This document shows, in pieces, positions 28,542 to 36,460 of a stretch of 64,000 nt of DNA. The position numbers and the translations under genes are program-made. The stretch comes from Ornithinibacillus sp. 4-3. Lineage in GTDB: Bacteria; Bacillota; Bacilli; Bacillales; Amphibacillaceae. How positions within the stretch are numbered: position 1 is the stretch's first letter; every line of letters begins with the position of its first letter. The notes beneath the pieces are model-generated. The model searched no databases. It saw only the letters and a list, made by a program, of their open reading frames with translations, and was not told the origin of the DNA. The DNA lies in assembly GCF_040958695.1 (NCBI RefSeq), contig NZ_CP162599.1:1336001-1400000 (forward strand), in the 5' to 3' direction.

Positions 28542-28578
28542 ACTATCCCAAATAAATTAAAATCAATTTATTTGGGAT
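28542..28578. terminator. Bidirectional terminator between suhB and ylaF
   Basis: ATCCCAAATAAATT and AATTTATTTGGGAT form a 14-bp stem with a 6-base loop. Confidence 0.8.
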
Positions 28579-28585
28579 ATAATTC

Positions 28586-28762
28586 CTAATGGGCGCTATT
28601 TTTCCTTTTTAATGATATTCCATAGCTCATAATAACAAATCCTAAAACAGTAAATAGAGCGATAAACCAAATACTACGGAATGCGATGGCAACACCAACG
28701 CCTATAAACATAGAAATAACAAGCATTGCTAATAATAGCATCGAAATATTAATTTTTTTCAA
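28586..28762 (-). CDS. ylaF: YlaF-like small membrane protein
   Basis: The product is 58 residues from TTG (a second TTG one codon upstream is equally possible) after GAGGTGA. The protein begins KKINISMLLLAMLVISMFIG and has two membrane segments and a basic tail SLKRKNSAH. Size, topology and position between the suhB-type gene and ylaH fit B. subtilis YlaF. The function is unknown. In B. subtilis typA follows ylaF, but there is no typA here. Confidence 0.75.
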   Translation of the reverse strand: MKKINISMLLLAMLVISMFIGVGVAIAFRSIWFIALFTVLGFVIMSYGISLKRKNSAH

Positions 28763-29076
28763 CAAAAGTCACCTCAATCATTTACATATATTAGTATATA
28801 TGATTTAAATGAGATATCAAGCTATAGATAACTAGCATGTCTAGAAAAGATTTAGTATGATAGAGATAGATTTTATCTTTATTTAGCAAAGAACTTCTTG
28901 GAGGAGGTATCCTAGCTTATTGGACATCAAACTCTGGTTGAATAAAAAGTAAGGCGTAATTTTTATATTGTAAGAAGCTCGTTGATCTCGATTGGTGAAA
29001 TCGTATAAAAAACTTAAAAAATTTAGAAGTAATTGCGTCGAAGTATAATTGATGTAAAAGTTGATGGGGGAGACAG
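28763..29076. other. Gap between ylaF and ylaH
   Basis: It holds promoter-like A+T-rich sequence for the two divergent genes and a strong GGAGGAGG at 28902-28909 that leads only to a ten-codon frame (TTG at 28919). I see no intact gene. This is where typA stands in B. subtilis. Confidence 0.6.
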
Positions 29077-29376
29077 ATGGTAAAAAGTTTTATATTTGAA
29101 TTTTTTATAGAGCAATTTGGGACAAATAATATTTTTTGGTATTTTTACATTGTTAATCTTATTTTATCTGTTATTGCATATAAACTAGGCTTCGCTAGAA
29201 AATTGCCATTAGGAAAGTCAATTATTGTTTATATATTATTAGCTATAGCTACATTTATATCAACAACTTTTAGTTTATTACAATTTCCAATTACAGAAAG
29301 CTTGATTATTGTTTCTATTATAATGGGAATTTATCGCTTGCGTTTGCATCGTGAACGATCAGCAAAAAATAATTAA
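29077..29376 (+). CDS. ylaH: YlaH-like membrane protein
   Basis: The product is 99 residues, three membrane segments (about 20-36, 48-66, 73-88) with the conserved block SVIAYKLGFARKLPLGKSII, and a basic C-terminal tail RLRLHRERSAKNN. It matches the YlaH family in length and place. The function is unknown. GGGGGAG precedes the ATG. Confidence 0.85.
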   Translation: MVKSFIFEFFIEQFGTNNIFWYFYIVNLILSVIAYKLGFARKLPLGKSIIVYILLAIATFISTTFSLLQFPITESLIIVSIIMGIYRLRLHRERSAKNN

Positions 29377-29386
29377 ACAACACAAA

Positions 29387-29433
29387 AATACACAAGTCAG
29401 TAATGGGTAATCACCATGTTGACTTGTGTATTT
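29387..29433. terminator. Bidirectional terminator between ylaH and ylaI
   Basis: AATACACAAGTCA and TGACTTGTGTATT form a 13-bp stem with a 20-base loop, between converging genes. Confidence 0.75.
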
Positions 29434-29640
29434 CTATTTAAGAAAATCATTTTCTTGTTTTTTCTCTTCATAGAAGCGAAATTTACCTGTCGAATGCCGT
29501 GCAATTGTTTTCTCACTAATACGTTCATAACAAACACTACATAAATATAAATTGGCACGACGATTTTTTAATCTTTTCGCTTGTAAGGAATCATCGCTAA
29601 TTTCTTCTATAAGATCACATAATGTGCATTTAACCTGCAT
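29434..29640 (-). CDS. ylaI: YlaI-like zinc-ribbon protein (DUF2197)
   Basis: The product is 68 residues. Two CxxC pairs (CTLC near residue 5, CSVC near 35) suggest a zinc ribbon. The block DDSLQAKRLKNRRANLYLC and HSTGKFRFYEEKK match YlaI. ATG at 29640 is chosen because GAGGTGAG is well placed; upstream codons lie over that ribosome site. The function is unknown. Confidence 0.88.
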   Translation of the reverse strand: MQVKCTLCDLIEEISDDSLQAKRLKNRRANLYLCSVCYERISEKTIARHSTGKFRFYEEKKQENDFLK

Positions 29641-29815
29641 TCTTCTCACCTCGACTACCAATAAACTATATCATAATATAGCCAGAAATGTATATATTTT
29701 ATGTTTAAACAAATAATAAATGGGGAAGAAAATAACCATACAGCAAAAAATAGTTATTAAAGGTAGATTTTATTATCAGAATTATCTTTAATACTAAAAG
29801 GAGAGGCGAAAACAA

Positions 29816-30112
29816 ATGAAAAAAAGTATAATTGCATTTGGAGCTGGAACTGCTGGGTTAGTTGGCTTATTATTAACTAAACAAGAAAATCGTAAAAAAG
29901 TAAGAAAGACATATCATATGATTGTAAATAAAATAAGAGGTATTCAGGAATACCCTACAGTCGTACAAGCGGGAATCCCAGATCAGGTAGATCGTGAAGA
30001 TATCGCTCAGTTAGAAAACGCGAAAATGGTTTCTGAGGGTTCACAATATGGGGTAAACTACTATAACAGGCAGGTTCAAGAAGAAAAAGCAGAAAAAATG
30101 CAAACACAATAA
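29816..30112 (+). CDS. Hypothetical protein with an N-terminal membrane anchor
   Basis: The product is 98 residues. One short hydrophobic N-terminal segment (IIAFGAGTAGLVGLLLT) is followed by a basic stretch and a polar, Gln/Glu-rich tail. It looks like a membrane-tethered small protein of YtxH-like style, but I do not recognise a family. A strong ribosome site AAAGGAGAGG and a perfect terminator downstream support it as a real single gene. Confidence 0.7.
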   Translation: MKKSIIAFGAGTAGLVGLLLTKQENRKKVRKTYHMIVNKIRGIQEYPTVVQAGIPDQVDREDIAQLENAKMVSEGSQYGVNYYNRQVQEEKAEKMQTQ

Positions 30113-30120
30113 TAATGAGT

Positions 30121-30160
30121 AAGCAGTACTTCCTAATTAATTAGGAAGTACTGCTTTTTT
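30121..30160 (+). terminator. Terminator, perfect 36-bp palindrome
   Basis: AAGCAGTACTTCCTAATT and its exact inverse followed by TTTT, 8 bases after the stop of the hypothetical gene. It also faces ylaJ. Confidence 0.9.
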
Positions 30161-30167
30161 AAAGAAA

Positions 30168-30746
30168 TTATTCTTGGATCTGTTCATTACGAATTTGATT
30201 TAACTTTTCTTGATCATCATTTGGAATATCTTCAGGCATATCTCGATCCTCTGGTGGTGGAGCTTCTTTAATTGGATAGTCTGGCATGTATCTACCAATA
30301 ATTGCTGCTAATTCATCCATGATTCCTCTGATAGGATAGCCTTCATCTATCTTTTGTTTCATTGCTTTGAATCGGTCAGGTAAATCTGCATCAGCAATAA
30401 TAATTGCTTCTTTACCATTTGGATCATGTTGAAGTGCTTCAGAGACAGAGTACTTAATTGTACCAACACGTCCTCTATCTAAATCACCATCCACGTCAAT
30501 AGCAACAACTGCATATGGACCAATAACAATGGAATTTGCCCGATTAACATTAGGAACATCACTAGCAATTTTTGATAAATGATTTGCTACTTCATTATTA
30601 ACGCCCGTATCTGTAGTACGTTCTGTATTATTTCTAACTTGTTGTTGATTTATTTCATTTGCCGAGTTCTGTTGTTCATTATCTGCACGACAGCCAGTAA
30701 ATAGAGTAATTATTAATATGCAGAAGATGATATATTTAAGTTTCAA
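30168..30746 (-). CDS. ylaJ: YhcN/YlaJ-family sporulation lipoprotein
   Basis: The product is 192 residues. The signal ends at the lipobox TLFTGC (Cys about 19), followed by an Asn/Gln-rich linker. The conserved domain includes VNRANSIVIGPYAVVAIDVDG, GTIKYSVSEALQHDPNGKEAIIIADAD and MDELAAIIGRYMPDYP. A Pro/Asp/Glu-rich tail ends it. In B. subtilis YlaJ and YhcN are spore proteins affecting germination. The domain is more complete than in the paralogue at 4249-4671. Confidence 0.93.
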   Translation of the reverse strand: MKLKYIIFCILIITLFTGCRADNEQQNSANEINQQQVRNNTERTTDTGVNNEVANHLSKIASDVPNVNRANSIVIGPYAVVAIDVDGDLDRGRVGTIKYSVSEALQHDPNGKEAIIIADADLPDRFKAMKQKIDEGYPIRGIMDELAAIIGRYMPDYPIKEAPPPEDRDMPEDIPNDDQEKLNQIRNEQIQE

Positions 30747-30811
30747 CAGCCATTCCTCCTTTAAAATAACTATCTTTATTTTGGATGAATGTTGTTAAAA
30801 ATATGCATAAT

Positions 30812-30841
30812 AAAAGTCGAACCAAACTAGATTCGACTTTT
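30812..30841 (-). terminator. Terminator of the 30852-31337 gene
   Basis: AAAAGTCGAA and TTCGACTTTT pair across a 10-base loop, just after the stop on the minus strand. Confidence 0.8.
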
Positions 30842-30851
30842 AAAGGACTGC

Positions 30852-31337
30852 TTATTGGATAATAATTTTTTTAATGCTAGTAAATGGTTCATCTTGATTA
30901 GAGCCGTCTTTTAAATAAACATGAACAGGACCATTTTCCTTAATAGGTTTTCCATCAATAGAGAATAATAAATAACAATTCTTTAGCTGTTCTAAAGAAA
31001 TCATATATTCTGCATCCTCAGAAATTAAGATCGCTTTTTCTGCATCTTCCTTGACTTCAGCATGTTCAATAAATTCTTTAATTGGCATGACATAGGAAGT
31101 AGATAAAAGCTCTTCTCGATCATATTTTTTTACAGTGTTATTTACAGGTGGCTTCACATTTTGTTCGTAAATAGCTGCATTTAACTGATCAGCTGTACGT
31201 AACTTTTCTTCGACCTCTTCCTGTACTGCATCTGGATTAAATGCATCTGCTAGTTTAATTTTTCGATCGTCAAATATCCATACAGATGGATCAAGTGTTA
31301 TGGAATAATTTATATTTCCTGTTAATTGTACAATCAT
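30852..31337 (-). CDS. Conserved hypothetical protein, Bacillaceae type
   Basis: The product is 161 residues, cytoplasmic, acidic, without signal or membrane segment. It opens with MIVQLTGNINYSITLDPSVW and IFDDRKIKL, and ends with GPVHVYLKDGSNQDEPFTSI. I recall similar proteins in Bacillus labelled peptidyl-prolyl isomerase, but I see no recognised isomerase motif, so I give no function. It sits between ylaJ and the DUF72 gene, near where ylaL would be in B. subtilis. Confidence 0.75.
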   Translation of the reverse strand: MIVQLTGNINYSITLDPSVWIFDDRKIKLADAFNPDAVQEEVEEKLRTADQLNAAIYEQNVKPPVNNTVKKYDREELLSTSYVMPIKEFIEHAEVKEDAEKAILISEDAEYMISLEQLKNCYLLFSIDGKPIKENGPVHVYLKDGSNQDEPFTSIKKIIIQ

Positions 31338-31556
31338 GTTAAAACTCCCCTCATGAAATTCCTCTAATAAGAATAACAGAGTTTTTGTTTTTTATCATGA
31401 AATTAAGAAATATATTTTTAATAAGCTAAATTAAGCAAGATTTATAACTTCTCAAAACTTATTTTCCATATTCTAACTGGTTGTGTATCATTCTCAAAGT
31501 ACATTTCTACAATATGTTTCTGTGAATATGTTATTCTATGGGGAGGAGGGATTGGA

Positions 31557-32408
31557 ATGATATATATAGGTGTAACAGGTTGGGGAGACCATCATTCACT
31601 ATATCCACCTCATATAAAGCCAAAGGATAAACTAGCAGAATATAGCAGCCATTTTCTCACAGTGGAAGTAGATGCATCATTTTATGCCGTACAGCCAATC
31701 AAAAATGCTTTAAAGTGGGTAAATGAAACACCAGATCAATTTCGTTTTGTTGTAAAGGCATATCAAGGGATGACTGGGCATCAAAGAACAGATATCCCAT
31801 TTGAAACGAAGGCCGAGATGTTTCAAGCCTTCAAGGAATCGTTAGAGCCTTATCAACAAGCGAATAAACTAGCAATGGTTTTATTTCAGTTTCCACCTTG
31901 GTTTGATTGTAAGAAGGAAAACGTGAACTATTTAAGATACTGTAAGAAAATGATGGGCGATATTCCAATTGCATTAGAGTTTCGTAATCAATCGTGGTTT
32001 AGTGAGAAATACCGTTCGAGTACTATTCATTTTATGAAAGAACAGGGATGGATTCATACGGTAGTGGATGAGCCTCAGGCAGGAGATGGATCAGCTCCAA
32101 CTGTGCCAGTAGCTACAGATTCAAATATGACATTGATTCGTATGCACGGTCGAAATGTTCATGGTTGGACAAGACCGAAAAATGCAGAAACAAATTGGCG
32201 CGAGGTGCGCTACTTATATAAATATAACGAAAAAGAGCTTTTAGAATGGAAGGAACATGTATTAACTCTGGCAAAAAGCTCAAAAGATATCATTATTTTA
32301 TTTAACAATAATTCTGGTGGCGATGCAGCAGGCAACGCAAAGGACTTTCAAAAAATGCTTGGAATTGAATATGAAGGATTATCGCCTAAACAGCTTGATC
32401 TATTTTAA
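31557..32408 (+). CDS. DUF72 family protein (YecE/YunF type)
   Basis: The product is 283 residues. TIM-barrel-like family with the N-terminal YIGVTGWGDH, VEVDASFYAVQP, FRFVVKAYQGMTGHQ, LFQFPPWF, ALEFRNQSWF and the C-terminal FNNNSGGDAAGNAKDF. The biochemical role of DUF72 is not established. It begins after GGAGGAGGG and is followed 50 bp downstream by the phosphatase gene in the same direction. Confidence 0.92.
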   Translation: MIYIGVTGWGDHHSLYPPHIKPKDKLAEYSSHFLTVEVDASFYAVQPIKNALKWVNETPDQFRFVVKAYQGMTGHQRTDIPFETKAEMFQAFKESLEPYQQANKLAMVLFQFPPWFDCKKENVNYLRYCKKMMGDIPIALEFRNQSWFSEKYRSSTIHFMKEQGWIHTVVDEPQAGDGSAPTVPVATDSNMTLIRMHGRNVHGWTRPKNAETNWREVRYLYKYNEKELLEWKEHVLTLAKSSKDIIILFNNNSGGDAAGNAKDFQKMLGIEYEGLSPKQLDLF

Positions 32409-32458
32409 AGTAGGCTGAGTATGTGATTTCGCAGTGAACCATAAGGGAGAGGGTGTAT

Positions 32459-33004
32459 ATGGAAAAAGCAATATATATTATTCGACATTGCGAAGCCATA
32501 GGGCAGGGTAGAGAAGCATCATTAACAGAGAATGGTTTTCGACAAGCGAAGATACTTTCAGAATGGTTAGTAAACAAACGAATTAGTCGAATTATTTCTA
32601 GCCCTTATTTACGTGCGGTACAAACAATAGCTCCTTTCTCTGAGAATAATAATATAGAAATAGAAACAGATAATAGACTAATAGAACGCATATTAAGCAC
32701 TCAAGATTTTCCGGACTGGTTAGAAAAGCTAGAAACTACTTTTTCTGATTTTAGTTTAACTTATGAAGGCGGAGAATCAAGTGAAGAGGCTACAGCACGA
32801 ATTGTTGAACTTATTAATGAAATTAGTACAAGTGACCATGAAAGTATAGCAGTTGTTGCACATGGTGGAATTATTGCTCTATTGCTTCATTACTACGATA
32901 AGAATTTTGGGTTTGAACAATGGAAGAATATGTGTAATCCAGATGTATTTTTATTACGTTTGTCAGAAAATATTCCGAGCTGTGAACGGATTTGGGAAGA
33001 ATAG
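32459..33004 (+). CDS. Histidine phosphatase family protein
   Basis: The product is 181 residues. Phosphoglycerate-mutase-like fold with the catalytic IRHCEAIGQGREASLTENG (the usual RHG/RHC triad), SSPYLRAVQTIAPF, and VVAHGGIIALLLHY. It is probably a phosphatase on a small phosphorylated metabolite. ATG at 32459 is preferred over the GTG two codons upstream because AGGGAGAGG then has proper spacing. It is not part of the usual B. subtilis yla order. Confidence 0.9.
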   Translation: MEKAIYIIRHCEAIGQGREASLTENGFRQAKILSEWLVNKRISRIISSPYLRAVQTIAPFSENNNIEIETDNRLIERILSTQDFPDWLEKLETTFSDFSLTYEGGESSEEATARIVELINEISTSDHESIAVVAHGGIIALLLHYYDKNFGFEQWKNMCNPDVFLLRLSENIPSCERIWEE

Positions 33005-33211
33005 GAAAATCCCTAGATATACATTAAATGTGTCGAAAAATGTACCTAAATGAAGTTTCGATTTATTATAAGAAAAAAGATATGACTGTCAGAAAGAAAC
33101 AATAGCAAATATAGTTGCATTTTTCGTTTTCTAGCGATAATATTAAAAGAGAAGGAACCTTTATGAGAGCAGACATAAAGTAGGCTGCATGAACATATTG
33201 TGTTTTAAAGC

Positions 33212-33240
33212 AAAAGTTTTCAAGTAGAAGGAAAACTTTT
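33212..33240 (+). terminator. Terminator-like hairpin upstream of ylaN
   Basis: AAAAGTTTTC and GAAAACTTTT are exact inverses with a 9-base loop, ending in TTTT, 38 bp before ylaN. A six-codon frame (ATG at 33163, after GAAGGA) precedes it. It may be the terminator of the upstream gene or a leader attenuator. Confidence 0.5.
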
Positions 33241-33277
33241 ACCACTATTAAGTTTTCTATTGGAGAGGATATGTCCG

Positions 33278-33553
33278 ATGCAAGATATTACTATTGATCA
33301 TCGTGAAAAAGCTTATGCTCTATTAAAAGAGGACGCAGATAAAATTCTACGTTTAATAGAGGTTCAGATAGAGAATTTAACGATGCCTCAATGTCCTTTA
33401 TATGAAGAAGTACTAGATACACAAATGTTTGGGTTTTCAAGAGAAATAGATTTTGCAATTCGCTTGAATTTAATTAGCGAAACAGCAGGAAAAGAACTTA
33501 TTGGAAACCTAGAAAAACAGCTCAATAGATTACATGAAGCTGCACAGAAGTAG
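33278..33553 (+). CDS. ylaN: YlaN family protein (UPF0358)
   Basis: The product is 91 residues. The nearly invariant block [17 protein letters not shown] and [10 protein letters not shown] identify YlaN. It is a small helical cytoplasmic protein linked to iron homeostasis and Fur control in B. subtilis and to Fe-S metabolism in Staphylococcus. ATG at 33278 is chosen, with GGAGAGG upstream. It precedes ftsW as in B. subtilis. Confidence 0.95.
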   Translation: MQDITIDHREKAYALLKEDADKILRLIEVQIENLTMPQCPLYEEVLDTQMFGFSREIDFAIRLNLISETAGKELIGNLEKQLNRLHEAAQK

Positions 33554-33572
33554 GATCAATTTAGTCTATTGT

Positions 33573-33614
33573 TAAAAACTTTGCCTTCATAATTGAATCG
33601 GCAAAGTTTTTTTA
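33573..33614 (+). terminator. Terminator of ylaN
   Basis: AAAACTTTGCC and GGCAAAGTTTTTTT form a stem with a T run. Confidence 0.9.
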
Positions 33615-33649
33615 TCTTAATGATAAGGTTTATGGTAGAGGTGGAGTAA

Positions 33650-34861
33650 ATGGTTAGGAAATTGAAAAATTACGATTATATATTATTGATTACTCCAGTT
33701 TTCCTAGCCGCATTTGGAGTAATAATGGTATATAGTGCCAGTATGGTAAGTGCAGTTGTTGAAGGTCTTGAAAGTACTTTTTATTTAAAGAAGCAAATTC
33801 AGTGGTTTGTAATTGCAATGGGTGCTTATATTTTCTTTTTAGCATTTCCATATCAGTATTTTAAACGTTTAATGAAGATTATTATTCTTGGTTGTATTAT
33901 TTTATTGTTGATGGTTTTGTTTTTTGGAGAAACAGTACATAATGCAACAAGAGCTGTAAAAATTGCTGGATATTCTTTACAACCAGCAGAGTTTGTTAAA
34001 TTAGGGTTGATTATTTACTTAGCTGCAATCTATTCAAAAAAACAAGCTTATATACAAGATTTTGCTAAAGGTGTTTTGCCACCATTAATGATAACTGCTG
34101 TAATTATTAGTTTAATTATTATGCAGCCAGATTTAGGTACTTCAGCTATTGTATTTGTAATAGCTTGTTCTATTATATTTAGTTCAGGTGTACGTTTTAA
34201 ACATCTAGCAGGCTTATTTGTAGTATGTCTTGGATTTATTGCTGTATTAATTCCAAGAATGATTACAGGCGAACGTATTTCACGTTTTGTTGGTGCATAT
34301 CAGCCATTTACACATCCTGATTCTACTGGGTATCACCTTATTCAATCTTATGTAGCGATTGGAAATGGCGGATTAGGTGGTGAAGGATTAGGACAAAGTG
34401 TACAAAAACTGGGATACCTATGGGGAGCTCATACAGACTTTATTATGGCAATTGTGGCAGAAGAGTTAGGTGTGTTTGGAGTTGTTTTAGTACTTGGCAT
34501 GTTATTACTTATTATATTACGAGGTATCTTTATTGGTAGAAAGTGTAAAGATAGCTTCGGCTCATTCATGGCAATCGGAATTTCTACAATGGTAGCCATT
34601 CAAGCATTTGTTAATTTAGGTGCAATTAGTGGAGTTTTACCAATTACCGGGGTTCCTTTACCATTCTTAAGCTATGGTGGATCTTCCTTGCTAGCATTAA
34701 TGATTGCTATGGGTATATTAAATAACATTGCGAAATCAGTCAAGAAAGAGGAAGCTGTCCAAACAGTAGCAACACCTCCAACAGGTAATAGTTATAATAG
34801 AACTACAGCACCATCTGCGCCTACACAATCTTATGTAAGGAAAAATCGATGGCAAAGATAA
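33650..34861 (+). CDS. ftsW: Cell division peptidoglycan polymerase FtsW
   Basis: The product is 403 residues of the SEDS family with about ten membrane segments. Blocks: FGVIMVYSASMVSA, the essential-Asp loop IIMQPDLGTSAIV, the long outer loop GGLGGEGLGQSVQKLGYL, WGAHTDFIMAIVAEELG, and PLPFLSYGGSSLLAL. It polymerises septal peptidoglycan together with PBP2B, encoded in this window by pbpB. A basic, Thr/Pro-rich tail of 40 residues ends it. Two terminators follow. Confidence 0.96.
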   Translation: MVRKLKNYDYILLITPVFLAAFGVIMVYSASMVSAVVEGLESTFYLKKQIQWFVIAMGAYIFFLAFPYQYFKRLMKIIILGCIILLLMVLFFGETVHNATRAVKIAGYSLQPAEFVKLGLIIYLAAIYSKKQAYIQDFAKGVLPPLMITAVIISLIIMQPDLGTSAIVFVIACSIIFSSGVRFKHLAGLFVVCLGFIAVLIPRMITGERISRFVGAYQPFTHPDSTGYHLIQSYVAIGNGGLGGEGLGQSVQKLGYLWGAHTDFIMAIVAEELGVFGVVLVLGMLLLIILRGIFIGRKCKDSFGSFMAIGISTMVAIQAFVNLGAISGVLPITGVPLPFLSYGGSSLLALMIAMGILNNIAKSVKKEEAVQTVATPPTGNSYNRTTAPSAPTQSYVRKNRWQR

Positions 34862-34873
34862 CCATAGATAAAT

Positions 34874-34908
34874 AAAAATGCACTTCCAAATTTTGGGAGT
34901 GCATTTTT
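34874..34908 (+). terminator. Terminator of ftsW
   Basis: AAAAATGCACTTCC and GGGAGTGCATTTTT form a stem 12 bases after the ftsW stop. Confidence 0.88.
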
Positions 34909-34924
34909 CTGTGAGGATATAAAA

Positions 34925-34950
34925 AAGTCGGGAGTATATCTCCCGACTTA
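34925..34950. terminator. Second terminator, serving ctaA and possibly ftsW
   Basis: AAGTCGGGAG and CTCCCGACTT pair across a 5-base loop, with A/T runs on both sides, six bases from the ctaA stop. Confidence 0.85.
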
Positions 34951-34955
34951 AAAGC

Positions 34956-35876
34956 TTACTTATTTTTTTCTAATAATGCGCTTCTTGTAGATAAAAGGAT
35001 AAAATAGCTCAACATTCCAAAGAAGCATGTGATGACTAAAGCATGTAGTAAAGCAATACCTAAATTCAATACAGTAAAGATAATCATTGCACCAAAGAAT
35101 ACTTGAAGAACAATTAAGCTAGTTGTGATTGTCCATCCCCAAAACATAATTCCATTACGCGGATAATTACGTACTACTTTTATAAAGAATAGGATTGTCC
35201 AAATAAATAAAATAGCGGCTGCTAATCGATGGCCCATCTGTACCCATTGCTCAAAGCTATAATCAGCAAATGCTAAGGGCTGATTATTCTTACAAAAAGG
35301 CCAATCGCCACAAACAAGGTCAGCTTGAACATGACGTACAAGTGCACCAGTGTATACAACAAAGCCTGTATATGCTGTTAGTAAATAGATTTCAATTCTA
35401 TGTTTCTTTTGAATAAATAATGATTTTGTATCAAATTTCTTATCAATTTCAAAAACAAGTAAAGATAGTAAGAAGACAGCTGCAAATGAAATAAGTGAAA
35501 TACCAAAATGTGCTGCTAAAACAAATTTAGATTGCCCCCACATTACTGCAGCAGCACCGATTAATCCTTGTAAAATTAAAAAGAAAATAGAAAGAAAAGA
35601 CAGGAATTTAACTTCCCTGATATGTCCAAGATATTTCCAAGCAAGAATACCTAAAGCTAGAATAGTAATTCCCATTACTGATGAGACGAGACGGTGGCTT
35701 AGTTCAATAATTAATTCAGGTGTAATATTTTCTGGAATTAATTGTCCATGACATAAAGGCCAACTAGCTCCACAACCGTCACCTGAACCTGTTTTTGTAA
35801 CGAGTGCACCGCCGATGAGTATAAAAATCATACCTATCGTACTCACAATAGATAGAGATTTTAAAGTTTTGATCAT
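34956..35876 (-). CDS. ctaA: Heme A synthase CtaA
   Basis: The product is 306 residues with eight membrane segments in two halves. Cysteine pair C35/C42 in GCGASWPLC and a second pair in VCGDWPFC match the conserved pairs of Gram-positive CtaA. Heme-binding His residues lie in ELSHRLVSS, AHFGISL, MGHRLAAAI and LLHALVI. It oxidises heme O to heme A for cytochrome caa3. It is transcribed away from ctaB. In B. subtilis pycA lies between ftsW and ctaA; here it does not. Confidence 0.95.
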   Translation of the reverse strand: MIKTLKSLSIVSTIGMIFILIGGALVTKTGSGDGCGASWPLCHGQLIPENITPELIIELSHRLVSSVMGITILALGILAWKYLGHIREVKFLSFLSIFFLILQGLIGAAAVMWGQSKFVLAAHFGISLISFAAVFLLSLLVFEIDKKFDTKSLFIQKKHRIEIYLLTAYTGFVVYTGALVRHVQADLVCGDWPFCKNNQPLAFADYSFEQWVQMGHRLAAAILFIWTILFFIKVVRNYPRNGIMFWGWTITTSLIVLQVFFGAMIIFTVLNLGIALLHALVITCFFGMLSYFILLSTRSALLEKNK

Positions 35877-36460
35877 TTTCGTTCCTCACTTTATGCGATT
35901 TTGAATATACAAGTTGCTATAGAGTTCATTTCTGAAGGTTAAATATAACTACAGAAAATCTCTTGTGATCTAGTAAATAAAGTATATCTGAATAATAACA
36001 CAAAAAAATAATACTATTTGGGGATAGTAGTTGCTAAACATTCTGCTTAATCTGTAGATGAAATTAATTTTGTAAGAAAAAATTTAGCTAAATATCACTA
36101 TACCTTATAGTAATATTATTTATGAAGAGTTTGCAATGTATTATCATTATAAAATAGCAAATGACACAAAATTGTTATACTCTTATACATTTTTATTCGA
36201 CAGAAATTGAAAAAAGGAAAATCCCTTGCATTGTTCGGTTTTATTTGCTAAAAATAGTGTAGGGGAGTTCTGCTAAAGATCGTAAATATCATAATTGTTT
36301 TTTAATAAATGAAGTATAAAACAATATGGTTTATTTATGATATTAGTTGTTATTTAATAAGTAAAAAAAACAGTTTGAAATGAAACATTTTATCCGGAAA
36401 TTTTGATTTATCACTCGATAAATCAAAATTTTTGTGGAAAAACGAAAGGGGGGAATGTGA
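35877..36460. other. Divergent ctaA-ctaB intergenic region
   Basis: 580 bp, A+T-rich, no coding frame seen. It must carry both promoters. A possible plus-strand promoter (TTGCAT, 17 bp, TAAAAA) is at 36226-36254. The ctaB leader hairpin is listed separately. The size suggests extensive regulation, as expected for ResD and catabolite control of caa3 oxidase in Bacillus. Confidence 0.5.
36399..36432 (+). promoter_or_regulatory. Terminator-like hairpin in the ctaB leader
   Basis: AAATTTTGATTTATC and GATAAATCAAAATTTTT pair over 15 bp with a 4-base loop, ending in a T run, 29 bp before the TTG start of ctaB. No gene ends just upstream on this strand, so it is likely an attenuator or an mRNA 5' stabiliser. 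Confidence 0.65.
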
